Shown piece by piece: positions 12,750 to 23,457 of a stretch of DNA of 64,000 nt. A program made the translations under genes and the position numbers. Source of the stretch: Pachyseris speciosa (lineage: Eukaryota; Cnidaria; Anthozoa; Scleractinia; Pachyseridae); the NCBI GenBank assembly GCA_016490735.1, contig JAEMWC010000039.1, positions 1,837,501-1,901,500 of the forward strand, written 5' to 3'. Each line of letters begins with the position of its first letter. Position 1 is the stretch's first letter. Below the pieces are notes generated by a model. That model did no database searches, was not told the origin of the DNA, and worked only from the letters and a program-made list of their open reading frames with translations.

Positions 12750-13229
12750 AGCCATGAAAGCCGGAATTAGCAGGAATTAGGTTACCTATTGAAAACACTG
12801 GACCTTTTAAACTCGCAGCGGCAATGAATTTACCAGCTATAGCTATTTAACAACATTTAAGACATGGGAAGTTCAGTGAAATTAAATTGGATTAAAGAAA
12901 TATTTACTTCATTGAGTAATGTACGTTTAAGAGATGTGCTAAAGGAATTTTTCTTGCAGGTTATGCTGTCTAGATGTCTGTCTATGCTCCGCTCTTCATG
13001 CGAAAATCTGCAGCAAGATGGAGTAAGGCGACACGCAGGACTTTTAATAATATATAGATTTAGCCAGCTCCACGGTTCAAAAACCTCAAATCATTAAAAC
13101 ACTACAAGAAAACAATACACGACGCGTATGTTTGTTACAAAAGAAATTTAACAATCAAAAAACGATCAAACATTTTTATCCAACATCGTGTTTGAACGTT
13201 TAGCCACCTCTCTCAACATTGCATTCATT

Positions 13230-13600
13230 CTTAAATCCCGTACAAGTTTGAGTTATTCAACAAAATGTACCACTCAAAATTAGATTAGTATGGAGCCGCC
13301 ACGGGGAAACACGGCAATATGGAGTTCAATTTGGTCATGTTAAAAGTATTCTTCTTGCTGTTGAACTTGCAAACATTCGTATAGACACTTCTCTCAACAT
13401 ATCAGTCGTTCAGACTTCAAAGACACAAGGTGAATCGACGTTTTCCGATACGTGACAACAGGCATCATTCTTACTGCGCTGTTGTGAGTTGTTATTTATA
13501 GTTCGCGCTTGCGCAGAAACGCCGGAAGTGCCTACGACGACGAAAAATGAAGCCCATTTTAAACCTCGGGCTTTTTACTAGCCCGAGTAATAAAGGGGGG
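13230..13600. repeat. Inverted-repeat arm B (right)
   Basis: Matches both B copies in inverted orientation: GAGTTATTCAACAAAATGTA pairs with the second copy, and GCGCTTGCGCAGAAACGCC and AGCCCGAGTAATAAAGGG pair with the first. It ends in the GGGGGGCTTATTAGACT sequence. Confidence 0.75.
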
Positions 13601-13822
13601 CTTATTAGACTAGAGGGGGACTTAACAGAAAGGGGGCTTATTTCAAATCTTAAACACGGCGTTTTCGTCTTCATATAGTTCTAGTACAAAACTCAAACAA
13701 CTGCAACTGCAGTGACTATTTAACAACGAGCAGTGAACAATATTATGTGTTTGAGTGTATCTTTGTTTCAAAACAAGCCCACTACGCCGCATGAAGTGGA
13801 TTTTGTAAGAGGGAATAGGATA

Positions 13823-13881
13823 GCCTCCCACGCAGTCGTTTTTAGGGGACTCGTATTAAAACGACAGCGTGGGAGGCTAGG
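13823..13881. repeat. 59-bp hairpin
   Basis: Inverted halves TAGCCTCCCACGCAGTCG and CGACAGCGTGGGAGGCTA around a short loop. It resembles a remnant where only the fused ends of a TIR element remain. No coding content. Confidence 0.6.
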
Positions 13882-13962
13882 AATAGGAAGGCCGAAGGAC
13901 TAATTACAAAATCTCGTGTCCTAAGAGGGGGGATGGGGGGCTTATTAGAGATGGGGGACTTA

Positions 13963-14537
13963 GGGCCTGTTTACATGGAGGGAGGGTGCCCCGGCTAACC
14001 GAGTTATATTTTACCTGGGTAGGTGAGTTGAAACATAGCCCGCCTTTACATGCAACTCACCAAAGCGGGATAGTCAGTGGGCTATTTTTAGAGCGGCCGT
14101 GAGAACAGCAAACAAGATGACGGACATGGGAAACTTTTTTTAACGGTAAGTTCAGTTTGTTGATCGCTAGTTCCGTTAGCGGCCGTTTTTTAGTGTGTAG
14201 GGTCGTTATTTTGCACTCTAGTAATTGATCGTTGTCACCAGGGGCAGTTAACTTTAAAAGCTGACCTGGAATGTATCGCTGCTTTCACGGTCTTCTCACT
14301 TGGGCTAGCCGGGATAACCTGGCACATACCGTTTACATGGCAAAAAGCTAGCCCGCCTAAAAGGGTGCTCCGGGCAAGTAGACAGGGTGCCCCGGGAAGG
14401 CGGGCTACCCTGTCTAGCATGTAAACGCTTCAATACGTTTTCTAAAGAAACGTATGAAAAGTTGGCCCTCCCAGAGTAGCTCGGGAAGCAGGGTAACTCG
14501 GTTAGCCGGGGCACCCTCCCTCCATGTAAACAGGCCC
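13963..14537. mobile_element. MITE with TTA target duplication (GGGCCTGTTTACATGG family)
   Basis: TIRs start GGGCCTGTTTACATGGAGGG and are near-perfect for about 40 bp at each end. TTA flanks both sides (13960-13962 and 14538-14540), the 3-bp TWA-type duplication typical of PIF/Harbinger elements. The 575-bp interior has further internal hairpins and no transposase. Confidence 0.8.
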
Positions 14538-15284
14538 TTATTACAAAAACTTACTTCCAAACGGGGGGCTTATTAGAGCTTTTACGGTATACCTACCAAC
14601 TTTTTCTGAGTCAAATGCGTGAGATTTTCGTCTCCTCATGCCAGGAATTTCCGAAAATGTCCGAGGATGTTCCGATGAACACTTCCGAAGCTATTTGAGT
14701 TAGTTTCCAGTCCCTCAAATGCAAGCTGACGTGTCAAAGGACAAGTCATACGTGAGAAATTGTTCTCAATGCGTGAGATTGACGCCCGGGAATCGACGTC
14801 TTCGGTCCGCAGGCCTGAGACTCACGCATAATGTGTGAGAGTTGGCAGGTATATAATATTGTCTTTAACTAAATTTTGTTCATGACACCCGCCATGAAAC
14901 ATGTTCCTGTTTTTGTTGATTTTCCCCCGACTCTAAATCTCTCAGCCCGAGTAAAATAGAATAAAGTCCTTTAAGAACACGAAACGATCTTCTGGCCTGA
15001 CATCGTTCTTCAACCACCGAACTTCTGTTCTACACACCAAACATTGGATCGAATCCTTGTTTGTAGCTATCATTTACAGGTTCAATGACCGTTTTTGTAA
15101 TGCACCTATCAATGGTTTGCCCCAGGATAGGGGGAGGGGGGGCAACCCACGGGAATTAGACTTCGTAAAGCGCACGTGGGTGGGGATTTTGACATCCACA
15201 ATGGTTCCCAGGGTGGGAAATTTGACTTGACTGCCATCTTGAAAAGTTTGTTGTGAGTGCCTATCATCTCGTTTATTCAACTAA

Positions 15285-15703
15285 GGGCCTGTTCACATGG
15301 AGGTGGGGGACCACAGGAAGGTGAGGTCCCCCACCTCAGTGGGGTAACCAATCTCTTCATAGAATCTCTCCTTATTTTTCAATCACGTTCACATGTGAGG
15401 TGGGGTACCTCACCGAGACGGGTTGCCCGGTCAGCCAGGGCAGGTAACCCGCTTAGCTGGGGTGAGTTTTCTCCATGTCAGGGGCTCCTGTCCATGTGAA
15501 TGCTGGAGGTTGGGTGGGGTGATGTTCATCCGGGCAATTGTCTCTGAATTCTTTGTTAATATACGTACTTAGCAACTACACGATAACATTTTAAACCTCA
15601 CCCCAGCACCCCGGGCTTGCATGAGTAAGCCAGCTTTTTTTGACCACAGCTAGGTGGGTTACCTCACCTACCCAGGGTCCCCCACCTCCATGTGAACAGG
15701 TCC
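15285..15703. mobile_element. MITE related to the 13.96-kb element
   Basis: TIRs GGGCCTGTTCACATGGAGGT and ACCTCCATGTGAACAGGTCC bound about 419 bp. The flanks are TAA and TTA, giving a TA or TWA-type target. Same end design as the neighbour at 13963-14537 but diverged. Non-coding. Confidence 0.75.
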
Positions 15704-16403
15704 TTACTGTGCAAGGTCTGTGGTCCCCAGAGGGTGGGAATTTGACTTAAAAGTTATAATGGAGATCCAAGGGTGGGGAAATTGACATTTGAAAACCTGA
15801 GGGGGAGAGAGAAACAATTACACCGGGTAGATAGACAATAAATATGAATCAAACATGGCGATGACAATGAAGAGTTATTTGTTGTGACTGGATTCACACC
15901 TAATATTCTTCCTTGCGCTCTATACTGTAGCTCAGTATTCTCAAGATTTGTTTGTTGCACTGAAGATCCAGGAGGGCCGATCGCTCGACACCAGATCACT
16001 TTCCTCAGTTAACAGATTCCTTTCACAAGCAGGTTAAAATGTAATTTGCGATCTTACCACGAATAGTATAAGTTTTTATTCTCACATTGCTAATTTTGCT
16101 AAACTTAATTTCAACAGCTTGAAAGTAACACAAAAACAAAAAGGAAAGGGAAAAACGCTAACTTTTACTTCACTGTCTCAGCGTTTTGAGTGGCAGAACG
16201 CACTAACCTACTAGTATGTATTCGTAAAATAAATTCCCATGAGTCACTTAGCCCCTCATTGCCTCAATCATTTCCTTGCATTAGTGCATATCCTGCTCTC
16301 ATCATTTTAATCCAGTCCTCTGCAAACTAATCACCTGCTTTGTCTCCTCCTAAACGCCTCCTTTTTTTTTTGTTGTTTTCTCTACTGTTAACATTACTAC
16401 ACG

Positions 16404-16545
16404 ATGCCAATATGTATCATTCACTCACTCACTCATTCAATCAATCACTCGTTTGTCCATTCATTCGTTCATTCATTCACTCATTCATTATTTTACATTT
16501 TCAAGGTCATTCTTTCATGGTCATTCAATCATTTATTCATTCATT
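16404..16545 (+). repeat. CATT/CACT-rich simple repeat
   Basis: Irregular tandem CATTCACT, ATTCAATC and CATTCATT units. They translate to a Ser/His/Ile-rich stretch that runs in frame into the gene downstream. It lies upstream of a good splice acceptor, so it is taken as intron or leader and not as protein. Confidence 0.6.
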
Positions 16546-16615
16546 TCTTTTTATTTTATTTTTTTGTTATTTGTCATCTTGTTTATCCATTTATGTATTT
16601 GTATTTTTTTTTCAG

Positions 16616-17276
16616 AATTACAATGGAACAGTCAAACAGTCTAAGTCATCGAAGCTATGGGAACAAATGGCTCGGAAAGCTGTGCTTTTACAAAGAAGAA
16701 TGGGGTGGAAAAGTTGGTACCTGGTGCACTTTTAACCACCATGATATGCTGCAAGGCCTGTACGGTTTGATTGATGTAAATGAGAACATTTTGCGCATTA
16801 GTGTCTGCAAAAACCCTCTTTCTCCTCATTCGCTTTCTCAAAACTTTGCAAGTCATCAATTTGTGGTGTTACTAACTCCACATTATTGGTGGACGGTTGA
16901 GAAAGATTCCGAGATGGTAACGCTTCAAAGATATGCTTGTAAATCCATGGATTGTGCCATCAAATTTAAAGTTGAATTTAATGAACAGGGCAAGTGTTAC
17001 AGAAGAAAGAGACTGACCAGAATACTTGAAGTGAGTCGTGATGAAGGAAAGTTCACAATAGGAGACCTGATAAATTTTCTTTACAACAAAAATGAATTGT
17101 TGAAAGTATATAAATGGAATACAGAAAATTGTCATGCTTTTGCAAAAAGAGTATTTGATTATTTTGCGAAAGCAGTTGAGCATGATATTATAGCGGGGTG
17201 CTCAGAAGTAATATCTTATGGTTATTATACAAATGAAGTTCCATTGCTTACATTGAGACCCACCAATGCCTTGTAA
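16616..17276 (+). CDS. Orphan protein with NCHAFA motif, possible papain-fold
   Basis: A polypyrimidine tract and CAG acceptor end at 16615, eight bases before the ATG at 16623. That start gives 217 residues, ending in TAA at 17274-17276. The open frame extends upstream only through simple repeat, so the short start is preferred. I do not recognise the family. There is no signal peptide or membrane segment. Visible features are a block with TPHYWWTVEKD (86-96) followed by VTLQR, a conserved-looking His (78), a basic KCYRRKRLTR stretch, a helix-like IGDLINFLYNKNELL, and NCHAFAKRVFDYF (169-181). A YxxxxxNCxxFA pattern near the C terminus with a His before it recalls papain-fold families such as LRAT-like and PPPDE proteins, so a cysteine-dependent enzyme is possible; this is only an inference. 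A non-coding first exon probably lies upstream but was not found. Confidence 0.6.
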
Positions 17277-18129
17277 CCGCTGCACAATCTTTTTTCTTTG
17301 TGTCTTTAAGGTCTCCTGCAATTTTAATCAGTAGTTATTTAGTATTGCAAGTTTATACAAAGGCGTCATAACTGGCAATTTTAAACAGCTATAAATGCAT
17401 GATTTTGAGGCGGTTATAAAATGCTTCCATGGTATATTACAGAAACGTAGCACAAAGTAATTTGAGACATGTGGTATACACTCAAATTTACAATGGCCTT
17501 TTGTAAAAAAATTAAAAATGGTCAGGGGTCTGGGTCATGTTTATTCGCGAAATTCTATGAAGTGACATCATTTTGGGTACAAAAATGTGTTTGCGCTTAT
17601 GAATTATAGTGAAATAGTTGGAATACTTGTCCCCAAAATTACGTCAAAATTACGTCACAGCTATTGTCACGTGTCTTTTTGGCTGCGCGATTCAAATGCC
17701 ATTTTTGAGGGCAAAATAGCCCAATTTCAAATGCTTGTATAATCGCCGATTTTAATCAAGAGCACCTCAAATTTTGGAATGTTGAGTTTTATGGATTAAA
17801 CTTTAAAATTAACGAGAAACAAATTTCGCTTCATATGCACTTTAAGATCCTGTCATGTGATTACCACTCTGAGCAACATAGCCAACGTGCATTATTCTCA
17901 CCAGAGGAAAGTATTCAGTTGCTTTAGTACAGTGAAATTATTGTAATCCCAAGTATTTAATTTTGTAACCATATTTCTATGGCTATTATCCTCATCTTGT
18001 TCCATCTGAATAGTTACAATAGAATTACCGTAAGTTATTTCGAGTTGGTTTCAATATTTTCAAGTTCTTCTTATGTTGTGAAACGTTTTTAAATAGGATT
18101 GCAGGCTACAAATAGAACTTGCTTGTAAT
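17277..18129. other. Downstream of orphan gene, nothing recognised
   Basis: AT-rich DNA with repeated short sequences such as AAAATTACGTCA. ATTAAA near 17512 could serve as a polyadenylation signal for the upstream gene. No reading frame of interest. Confidence 0.35.
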
Positions 18130-18545
18130 AGACCTTTCCACAGGTTTTTCAAACTGTTGATATAGGCCATGTAATGAAAATCAGTACACATTGATAGAAA
18201 GAGCGCCTAAAAATTAGTAAAATACCCAAGTTGGGGAGTCACATCTATTAAAATAACAATGTTATAGCTTCGCAAGGTCGGGATATTTTACAGGCGTTTG
18301 TATGCTGGTGGGTAACTCCCCTGCCCCCCCCCCCCCACCAAACCATCACCCACCGCACCCTTCCGAGCCTAAAAACGTCTGTAAATTTTCCTGACTTTGT
18401 AGAGCCATATTGTCGCTATTTTGCAAGATGTGACTCCCAAACTTGACCATTTTGCCAATTTTTAGGTGCTCTTTCTAGCAGTGTCGGTAGATTTTCGTTA
18501 CCTGAACAAAATCAAAAGTTGAAGAAAAAAGCGTGATGATTTTTT
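18130..18545. mobile_element. Foldback/MITE-like inverted repeat with poly-C loop
   Basis: The left arm, about 18130-18307, pairs with 18372-18545. Matching blocks include AGAGCGCCTAAAAATT/AATTTTTAGGTGCTCT and GTCACATCTA/AAGATGTGACTCCC. The loop contains a run of about 14 C. Arms are diverged, so it is old. No coding capacity. Confidence 0.6.
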
Positions 18546-19500
18546 TAAATTAAACCATGTGGATCCAGTTTTGCGTGACAGACTTTGCTGCTCACGAAGT
18601 TCTATTTTTATCAGATCCAGAAGCATGGGCGTACGAGGAAAATTTTGTCGGGGGAACTGAACTTTGTTTGCCCGAATGAAACTTGTATCTCACTGATCAG
18701 ACTGATGCAACAAGAGCTTTTCGCACTTAGTGTTAATTCATCATCACCATTAGCTGAGGAAAACCCCAGGAAAACATATCAAACGTTCAAATCACAAAAA
18801 TAGATGAGATTCACTCTCTTAAGCACAGAAGAGGTATGAGGAGCGATTATTTCGCCACGTCTCACTCAAATGTCAATGATCCTTTACATGTCTGCCCCAT
18901 CTTATTGACATATGCCCTTTGAAATTTCCAGCGTTCTGAGAGCCGTGTAAACCAAAGTGTTGTGAATTCAACTCAGCTATGGGATCGAAACAGATAAGAC
19001 ATTGAAGTACAAATTTTCTTTTCGTTTTCTTGGTGCCTGAATGCTCGGCCAATTTTCCCGAATAAGTCAACTCAGTTTTTTGACGACTTGGGGGTAGGGG
19101 GGAGCCTGCAGTCCCCCACCCGTCCATTACTCTTATGTCCAGAAAGTACCGCAGAAGCTGTGACATGCTTCTTTCTTACATTTTACCTTGAGTCGCATCC
19201 CGGCTACTTCCCCCCCCCCCCTCCCTTTTGTTGTTCTCTCAAGTTGCCGAGTTCTTTACACATTCGTCAGTGCTAAATGCCGCTGAGTCAAGCAAGCAGG
19301 AAAAACCTTTTGCACACTGCTTACAACCTATCGTCACAGCACTACTTTCAACAATGTAGTCACTAAACTCCCTGTTCCATGAAGTGGCAAGGTCTACCTC
19401 ATTCTTTGTCACACTCTCTAGCGGTTTATAATAATAAACACTACATTATCCTCTCTCCGTGAGTGGATTTTCAGGGATAAGGGAACAAACATACAAATAA
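18546..19500. other. Intergenic DNA, nothing recognised
   Basis: Short frames only. A poly-C run is at about 19209-19222. No motif, RNA gene or clear repeat boundary was found. Confidence 0.35.
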
Positions 19501-19504
19501 ATAA

Positions 19505-19575
19505 GACATGACAGATTAAAAATCCCAACTTGAAGGAGGCAGACCGGTTGGCTGTTTACAATTCAAAGGTGACAG
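19505..19575 (-). mobile_element. SINE 3' fragment (tRNA-Ser/Leu-like family)
   Basis: On the minus strand it reads TTGTAAACAGCCAACCGGTC followed by TGCCTCC and GTTGGGAT. The same tail occurs in the fuller SINE at 50170-50347 as TTGTAAATAGCCAACTGG. Only the 3' part is present. Confidence 0.55.
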
Positions 19576-20299
19576 ACCGCAAACAAATGTTGCTTCTAAA
19601 AATATCTGCATGTAATAACTGTTCATCAGTAGGATACCTAAAATGTGTGCAATTCCACAATTGGTTTCGGCTCCATCAAATCCTATACCAATTGTAGAAC
19701 AATTTAGGAGGAGCCACCCTACTGTGAGCACAGTTATTGACAATACATATTAGCAAGGAAAACAACGTAAAATAATAGGAGTACGTTAAATAACGAACTA
19801 AGCACACGTAAACTAAATAACGAACTAAGCACACGTAAACTAAACTAGTAGTAATCGTAGATTAGAAAGTGCGTTCGAGTATTGGTAGGTTTGGTATGTT
19901 AACCCTAAAACCACCATATGGAGGGCCATGTGGTCCATGATGATCTTTGAAGTCAAGTCAAGTTTAAGTTCAAGTTTATTAAAATGAACAACATAATGCA
20001 AAACAGCGCTAACCCGCAAAAAGCTAAGGCTAATCTAGGCGGGTAGCGGGTAGGACTGTTTAAAGAGGAAGTATAATAATTGTGAGTATGGGATAAGTGA
20101 AGAGATAAAATACATATACAAGCACGTTGAATAAATAAATAAATAAATATATAGAATAAATAAACAAATAAACACTAAAAGCATATTGACAGCATCTTGG
20201 AAAGCCTCAAAAATATCAACTTTGACTAACACGATATTAAATATTATTGTTATTAATGTTTCTGAAAATAGTTGTAGCAGCAACGAACAAATTATTGTA
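19576..20299. other. Low-complexity spacer
   Basis: Contains a 27-bp tandem pair (AACGAACTAAGCACACGTAAACTAAAT at about 19791-19844), AAGTTCAAGTTTATT, and an AAATA-rich tract at about 20129-20175. It looks like repeat tails; no gene. Confidence 0.45.
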
Positions 20300-20665
20300 G
20301 AAATCGGCAATTGTTTGAGCTTTATCCAGACAGTAATCCCCATACATTCCTTCAGCTCCTCAGGACTTGTTCCGACCCAACATGGTATGTTCCTTCGCAT
20401 GGCATATTGGTTTGTTTCAGTGACGAAATCGAAATGACCGATCCGTGGTGTAAAAAGGTGTACAAAATATTTCTCAGACATTTGTTTATTCTGATATAAC
20501 AAATTCGAGGTCGAGGTCGTTTCTTGAGAGGTAAGGTGGCAGATCATCCACTTCAATCGCCAATCGTCGCCACAAAGAACCTTCCCTGCTAGCAGAAGTC
20601 TCTGGCAGAACCCCAATTTCATCGTGTTCAACAACTCGATCAAACAGGTCTTGATTTCGAAACAT
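20300..20665 (-). pseudogene. piggyBac-like transposase, N-terminal relic
   Basis: An ATG at 20663-20665 opens a 59-codon acidic frame (MFRNQDLFDRVVEHDEIG...) ending at TAA 20486-20488. The next frame continues with YFVHLFTPRIGHF, TETNQYAMRR and TSPEELKECMGITVWIKLKQLP. The aromatic-rich FTP...TNxYA...EELKxFxGI...LP order is that of the N-terminal part of piggyBac-derived (PGBD) transposases. A frameshift near 20490 separates the halves. The catalytic DDD region is absent; beyond 20300 only AT-rich sequence follows. The longer open frame covering 20035-20706 mixes true and false frames. Family assignment is by pattern and moderately sure. Confidence 0.5.
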
Positions 20666-20898
20666 TTCGTCGATTCAATTCCGCTTTTACTTGCTGAATT
20701 TTCCACTCATTGTAGTTGTATCGCCGCCATTTTTACTTTCGCCATTTCGAGGCTGTAGCAGCTCATTTAAGACATTTAGACACCACTTTTGTCTTCCTCG
20801 CCGACGGCCGCCATTTTGAAAGCTTTTTGGCGATGATGTCATTCTTGTTTGCCCCCGCAGATTGCTTGCAGATTGCAGGGGCAGCTCTTGTCAAGACC

Positions 20899-20931
20899 CA
20901 ACCATTCAACCATTCAACCATTCAACCATTG
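20899..20931 (+). repeat. CAACCATT tandem repeat
   Basis: About four copies of an 8-bp unit (CAACCATT), in the upstream region of the piggyBac-like relic. Confidence 0.8.
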
Positions 20932-20999
20932 TCCAAAAATCTCGATTCAGTCTGGATTAGAACTGCGTTCTGCGAACGCAATTATTATTATTATGAAAC

Positions 21000-21096
21000 T
21001 TCCAACACGTCCGACAAACAGCGAAGCACGAGGCAGAATGATAAAGCTTGAACCTTCCAACACGTCCGACAAACAGCGAAGCACGGGGCAGAATGC
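21000..21096 (+). repeat. Tandem duplication, 55-bp period
   Basis: The block TTCCAACACGTCCGACAAAC...GGCAGAATG occurs twice (21000-21040 and 21055-21096) with one or two mismatches, a local recent duplication. Confidence 0.8.
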
Positions 21097-21310
21097 TTTG
21101 CGCAACGAAATTGTGACGTCATTCAAAATGGCGCCGAAAAGGTCAACCATGGAACGAAAAGACACGGGCAGCTTTCGCTTGCGTGCACAGGGAACCTACG
21201 CGATAAAAGGCAACCCAGAAGATTAGGAAGCGTTCTTCCTTCGTCGAACGCAATAAGCAAGCACGCGCACAACTTCAGGAAAATTGCGCGCGCACACTTA
21301 CATTAAAATG

Positions 21311-21368
21311 TAAGGAATGGAAGCAACAAGGATCTCAAATTTGAGATCTTTGTTGCTTCCATTCCTTA
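21311..21368. repeat. 58-bp near-perfect palindrome
   Basis: The halves TAAGGAATGGAAGCAACAAG... and ...TTGTTGCTTCCATTCCTTA are inverted copies, 29 bp each with no spacer and one mismatch. The centre CTCAAATTTGAG resembles the target duplication of the L1-like element that begins immediately to the right. Confidence 0.85.
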
Positions 21369-21463
21369 TCTCAAATTTGGGAGGACTAGGTCGGTATGGC
21401 TAATGAGTAAGACGTGAAATCTGTTGCTCCGAATGTGGTGTCTAGTATTCCTTATTTCGCTTG

Positions 21464-22490
21464 ATGTCAACGAAAAGAAAAACTCGATCTCAGTCATCTA
21501 ACGTTTCTTCATCCTCTACATCTTCACCGGAGGAAAAAAAGTGTCGTGAAGCTTCTGTGAGCAGCGAGGAACGAGACGAAGCCTTCGAAGCTTCCAATAT
21601 GGCGGAGGATTTAGAGAGTAAAATTGAAGAAGTGTTAATGAGACTGCACCGATTAATGGAACTTTCATCGACGCTATCAAACATTGAGGAAACGATAAAC
21701 CGGTTGGACAGTGACGTGAGCACGTTATGCACATGTCATCGGCTTCCCCGTGGGGTCGACCCCCGGGCTAACCAGGGGGATTGTAAAATCAGTCAAGCAA
21801 ACTTGAGGAATTTCCCCGGGGGGTCGAGGAACCTTTCAAGACAAAGTCCCCTGGGTGAGGTGTCTCTCAGCTGAAAATCCCCGTGACATCCTTTTCAAAC
21901 TTGTGAATTCTCCCACCCCCTAATCTTTGATCGTAAAGAAGAGAACAATGTCAAGATTTTCCCCAACCCTCGGGCAAAGAATCCCATCCATTTCCTTGTA
22001 TTCCCCCACATATCTCCCTGGTAGACCCGGGGGTCGACCCCACGGGGAAGCCAATGGCATGTGCATTAAAGGCAAAAGACGGTGCACGAATTGAAAGGAG
22101 ATGTGAACCTCGGCGAGGAAGACATTTCTGTTCTAAAGACTAACACGAAGAAAAACGAATTTGAAATTGAAGAGCTTAGAAAACAAATCCTTTACATGGA
22201 GGTATACTCACGAAGGGAAAATGCCAAATTTATCGGGATTCCTGAAGAGCTCATTAGCTCTGAAGTTGGCATGGAGCAAGACCGTCCCTCACAGAAGACC
22301 GAAAACACCAAGGAGGTTATCTATAAGTTTATGGAAGAACATCTCCAAAATTGAACATGTAAGTGACAGAATCGAATTCCAAAGGATCCATAGACTGGGT
22401 AAACCAGTTGCTGGAAAATCGCGTCCCATTATAGCAAGGTTTTTGCGGTACAAAGATAAAGTGTTAGTGATGGAGAGAGAGGTGCAGCAT
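21464..22490 (+). pseudogene. LINE ORF1 (RNA-binding/coiled-coil), broken
   Basis: From ATG 21464 the frame reads a Ser-rich, charged N-terminus (STKRKTRSQSS) and then a coiled-coil-like LESKIEEVLMRLHRL...NIEETINRLDSDVSTL. A MITE (21728-22065) follows. The frame resumes as ELKGDVN...EIEELRKQILYMEVYSRREN and, after a frameshift near 22350, RIEFQRIHRLGKP and RPIIARFLRYKDK. YSRREN...RIHRLG...RPIIxRF is the conserved L1-type ORF1 RRM signature. ORF1 forms the nucleic-acid chaperone of the retrotransposition particle. An extra base near 22080 also shifts frame after the MITE. Confidence 0.75.
21728..22065. mobile_element. MITE with TTA target duplication inside LINE ORF1
   Basis: TIRs of about 40 bp start TGCACATGTCATCGGCTTCC and are matched at the other end by an inverted copy with two differences. 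TTA flanks both sides (21725-21727 and 22066-22068). The 338-bp interior is non-coding. The TTA target suggests PIF/Harbinger. It must postdate the LINE. Confidence 0.85.
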
Positions 22491-22619
22491 TGCGGTTTAT
22501 CACTATATCATGACTAATTATCACTTGTGATATATCAAGAAATATGTGATATGTTTCTTTTAAGCAATGTTGATAATACAATGATTTATCACTGGTTTTA
22601 TAAGAGATTGATTTTTTGA

Positions 22620-23290
22620 TATTCCGCATTAGGTTTTTATCATATAAGCGTAATTTATCATGATATTATCAGAATATTTAATTAAGTTTGAATTTCTTCT
22701 TCCTCTGTGATATAATGATAAATCACGATATTATCAAAATATTTAACTAAATTTGAATTTCTTCTTCCCCTTGATATAATGATAAATCATGATATTATCA
22801 GAATATTTAATTAACTAAGAGTGTCTTCTTCCCCCTGTGATATAGTGATAAATCATGATATTATCAGAATATGTAATTAAGTTTGAATTTCTTCTTCCCC
22901 TGTGATATAGTGATAAATCATGATATCAGAATATTTAACTAAGAGTGTCTTCTTCCCCCTATGATATAGTAATAAATCATGATATTATCAGAATATTTAA
23001 TTAAGTTTTAATTTCTTCTTCCCCCTGTGATAGAGTGATAAATCATGATATTATCAGAATATGTAATTAAGTTTGAATTTCTTCTTCCCCTGTGATGTAA
23101 TGATAAATCACGATATTATCAAAATATTTAATTAAGTTTGAATTTCTTCTTCCCCCTATGATATAGTGATAAATCATGATATTATCAGAATATTTGATTA
23201 ACTAAGAGTGTCTTCTTCCCCCTGTGATATAGTGATAAATCATGATATTATCAGAATATTTAATTAAGAAAGAATGTCTTCTATCTTGTG
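22620..23290 (+). repeat. Minisatellite, ~65-bp unit
   Basis: Roughly ten head-to-tail units built from GATAAATCATGATATTATCA, then GAATATTTAATTAAGTTTG and a CTTCTTCCCCCTGTGATAT tail. Some units use ACTAAGAGTGTCTTCTTCC instead. The arrangement alternates, suggesting a higher-order repeat. More diverged units reach back to about 22500. Confidence 0.85.
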
Positions 23291-23292
23291 AT

Positions 23293-23457
23293 ACCTAACC
23301 CTAACCCTAGCCCTAACCCTAACCCTAACCCTAATCCCAACCCCAACCTCAACCCTAAAACCCTAACCCTAACCCCAACCCAAACCCTAACCCCAAATCC
23401 TAACACCAATTTTAACCCTAATCCTAACCTAACCCTTACCCACCAATCTAGCCTTAC
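23293..23457 (+). repeat. Interstitial telomere-like tract, (CCCTAA)n
   Basis: Starts with near-perfect CCCTAA repeats (plus strand; TTAGGG on the other) and becomes degenerate, with CCCCAA, CCTCAA and AATCCTAACA variants. TTAGGG is the animal and cnidarian telomere repeat. Long open frames on both strands here are products of the 6-bp period and not genes. Confidence 0.85.

Noticed and set aside
16404..16622. N-terminal extension of the NCHAFA protein (290-codon frame)
   Set aside because: It is CATT-type simple repeat and T-rich intron-like sequence ending in a polypyrimidine tract and CAG; the ATG at 16623 follows a strong acceptor.
20035..20706. A 223-residue membrane protein
   Set aside because: The hydrophobic C-terminal half comes from AT-rich repeat sequence; the N-terminal half mixes frames of a piggyBac-like relic and starts at GTG.
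22620..23290. CRISPR-like array
   Set aside because: Units are contiguous ~65-bp repeats without unique spacers, in an animal genome. It is a minisatellite.
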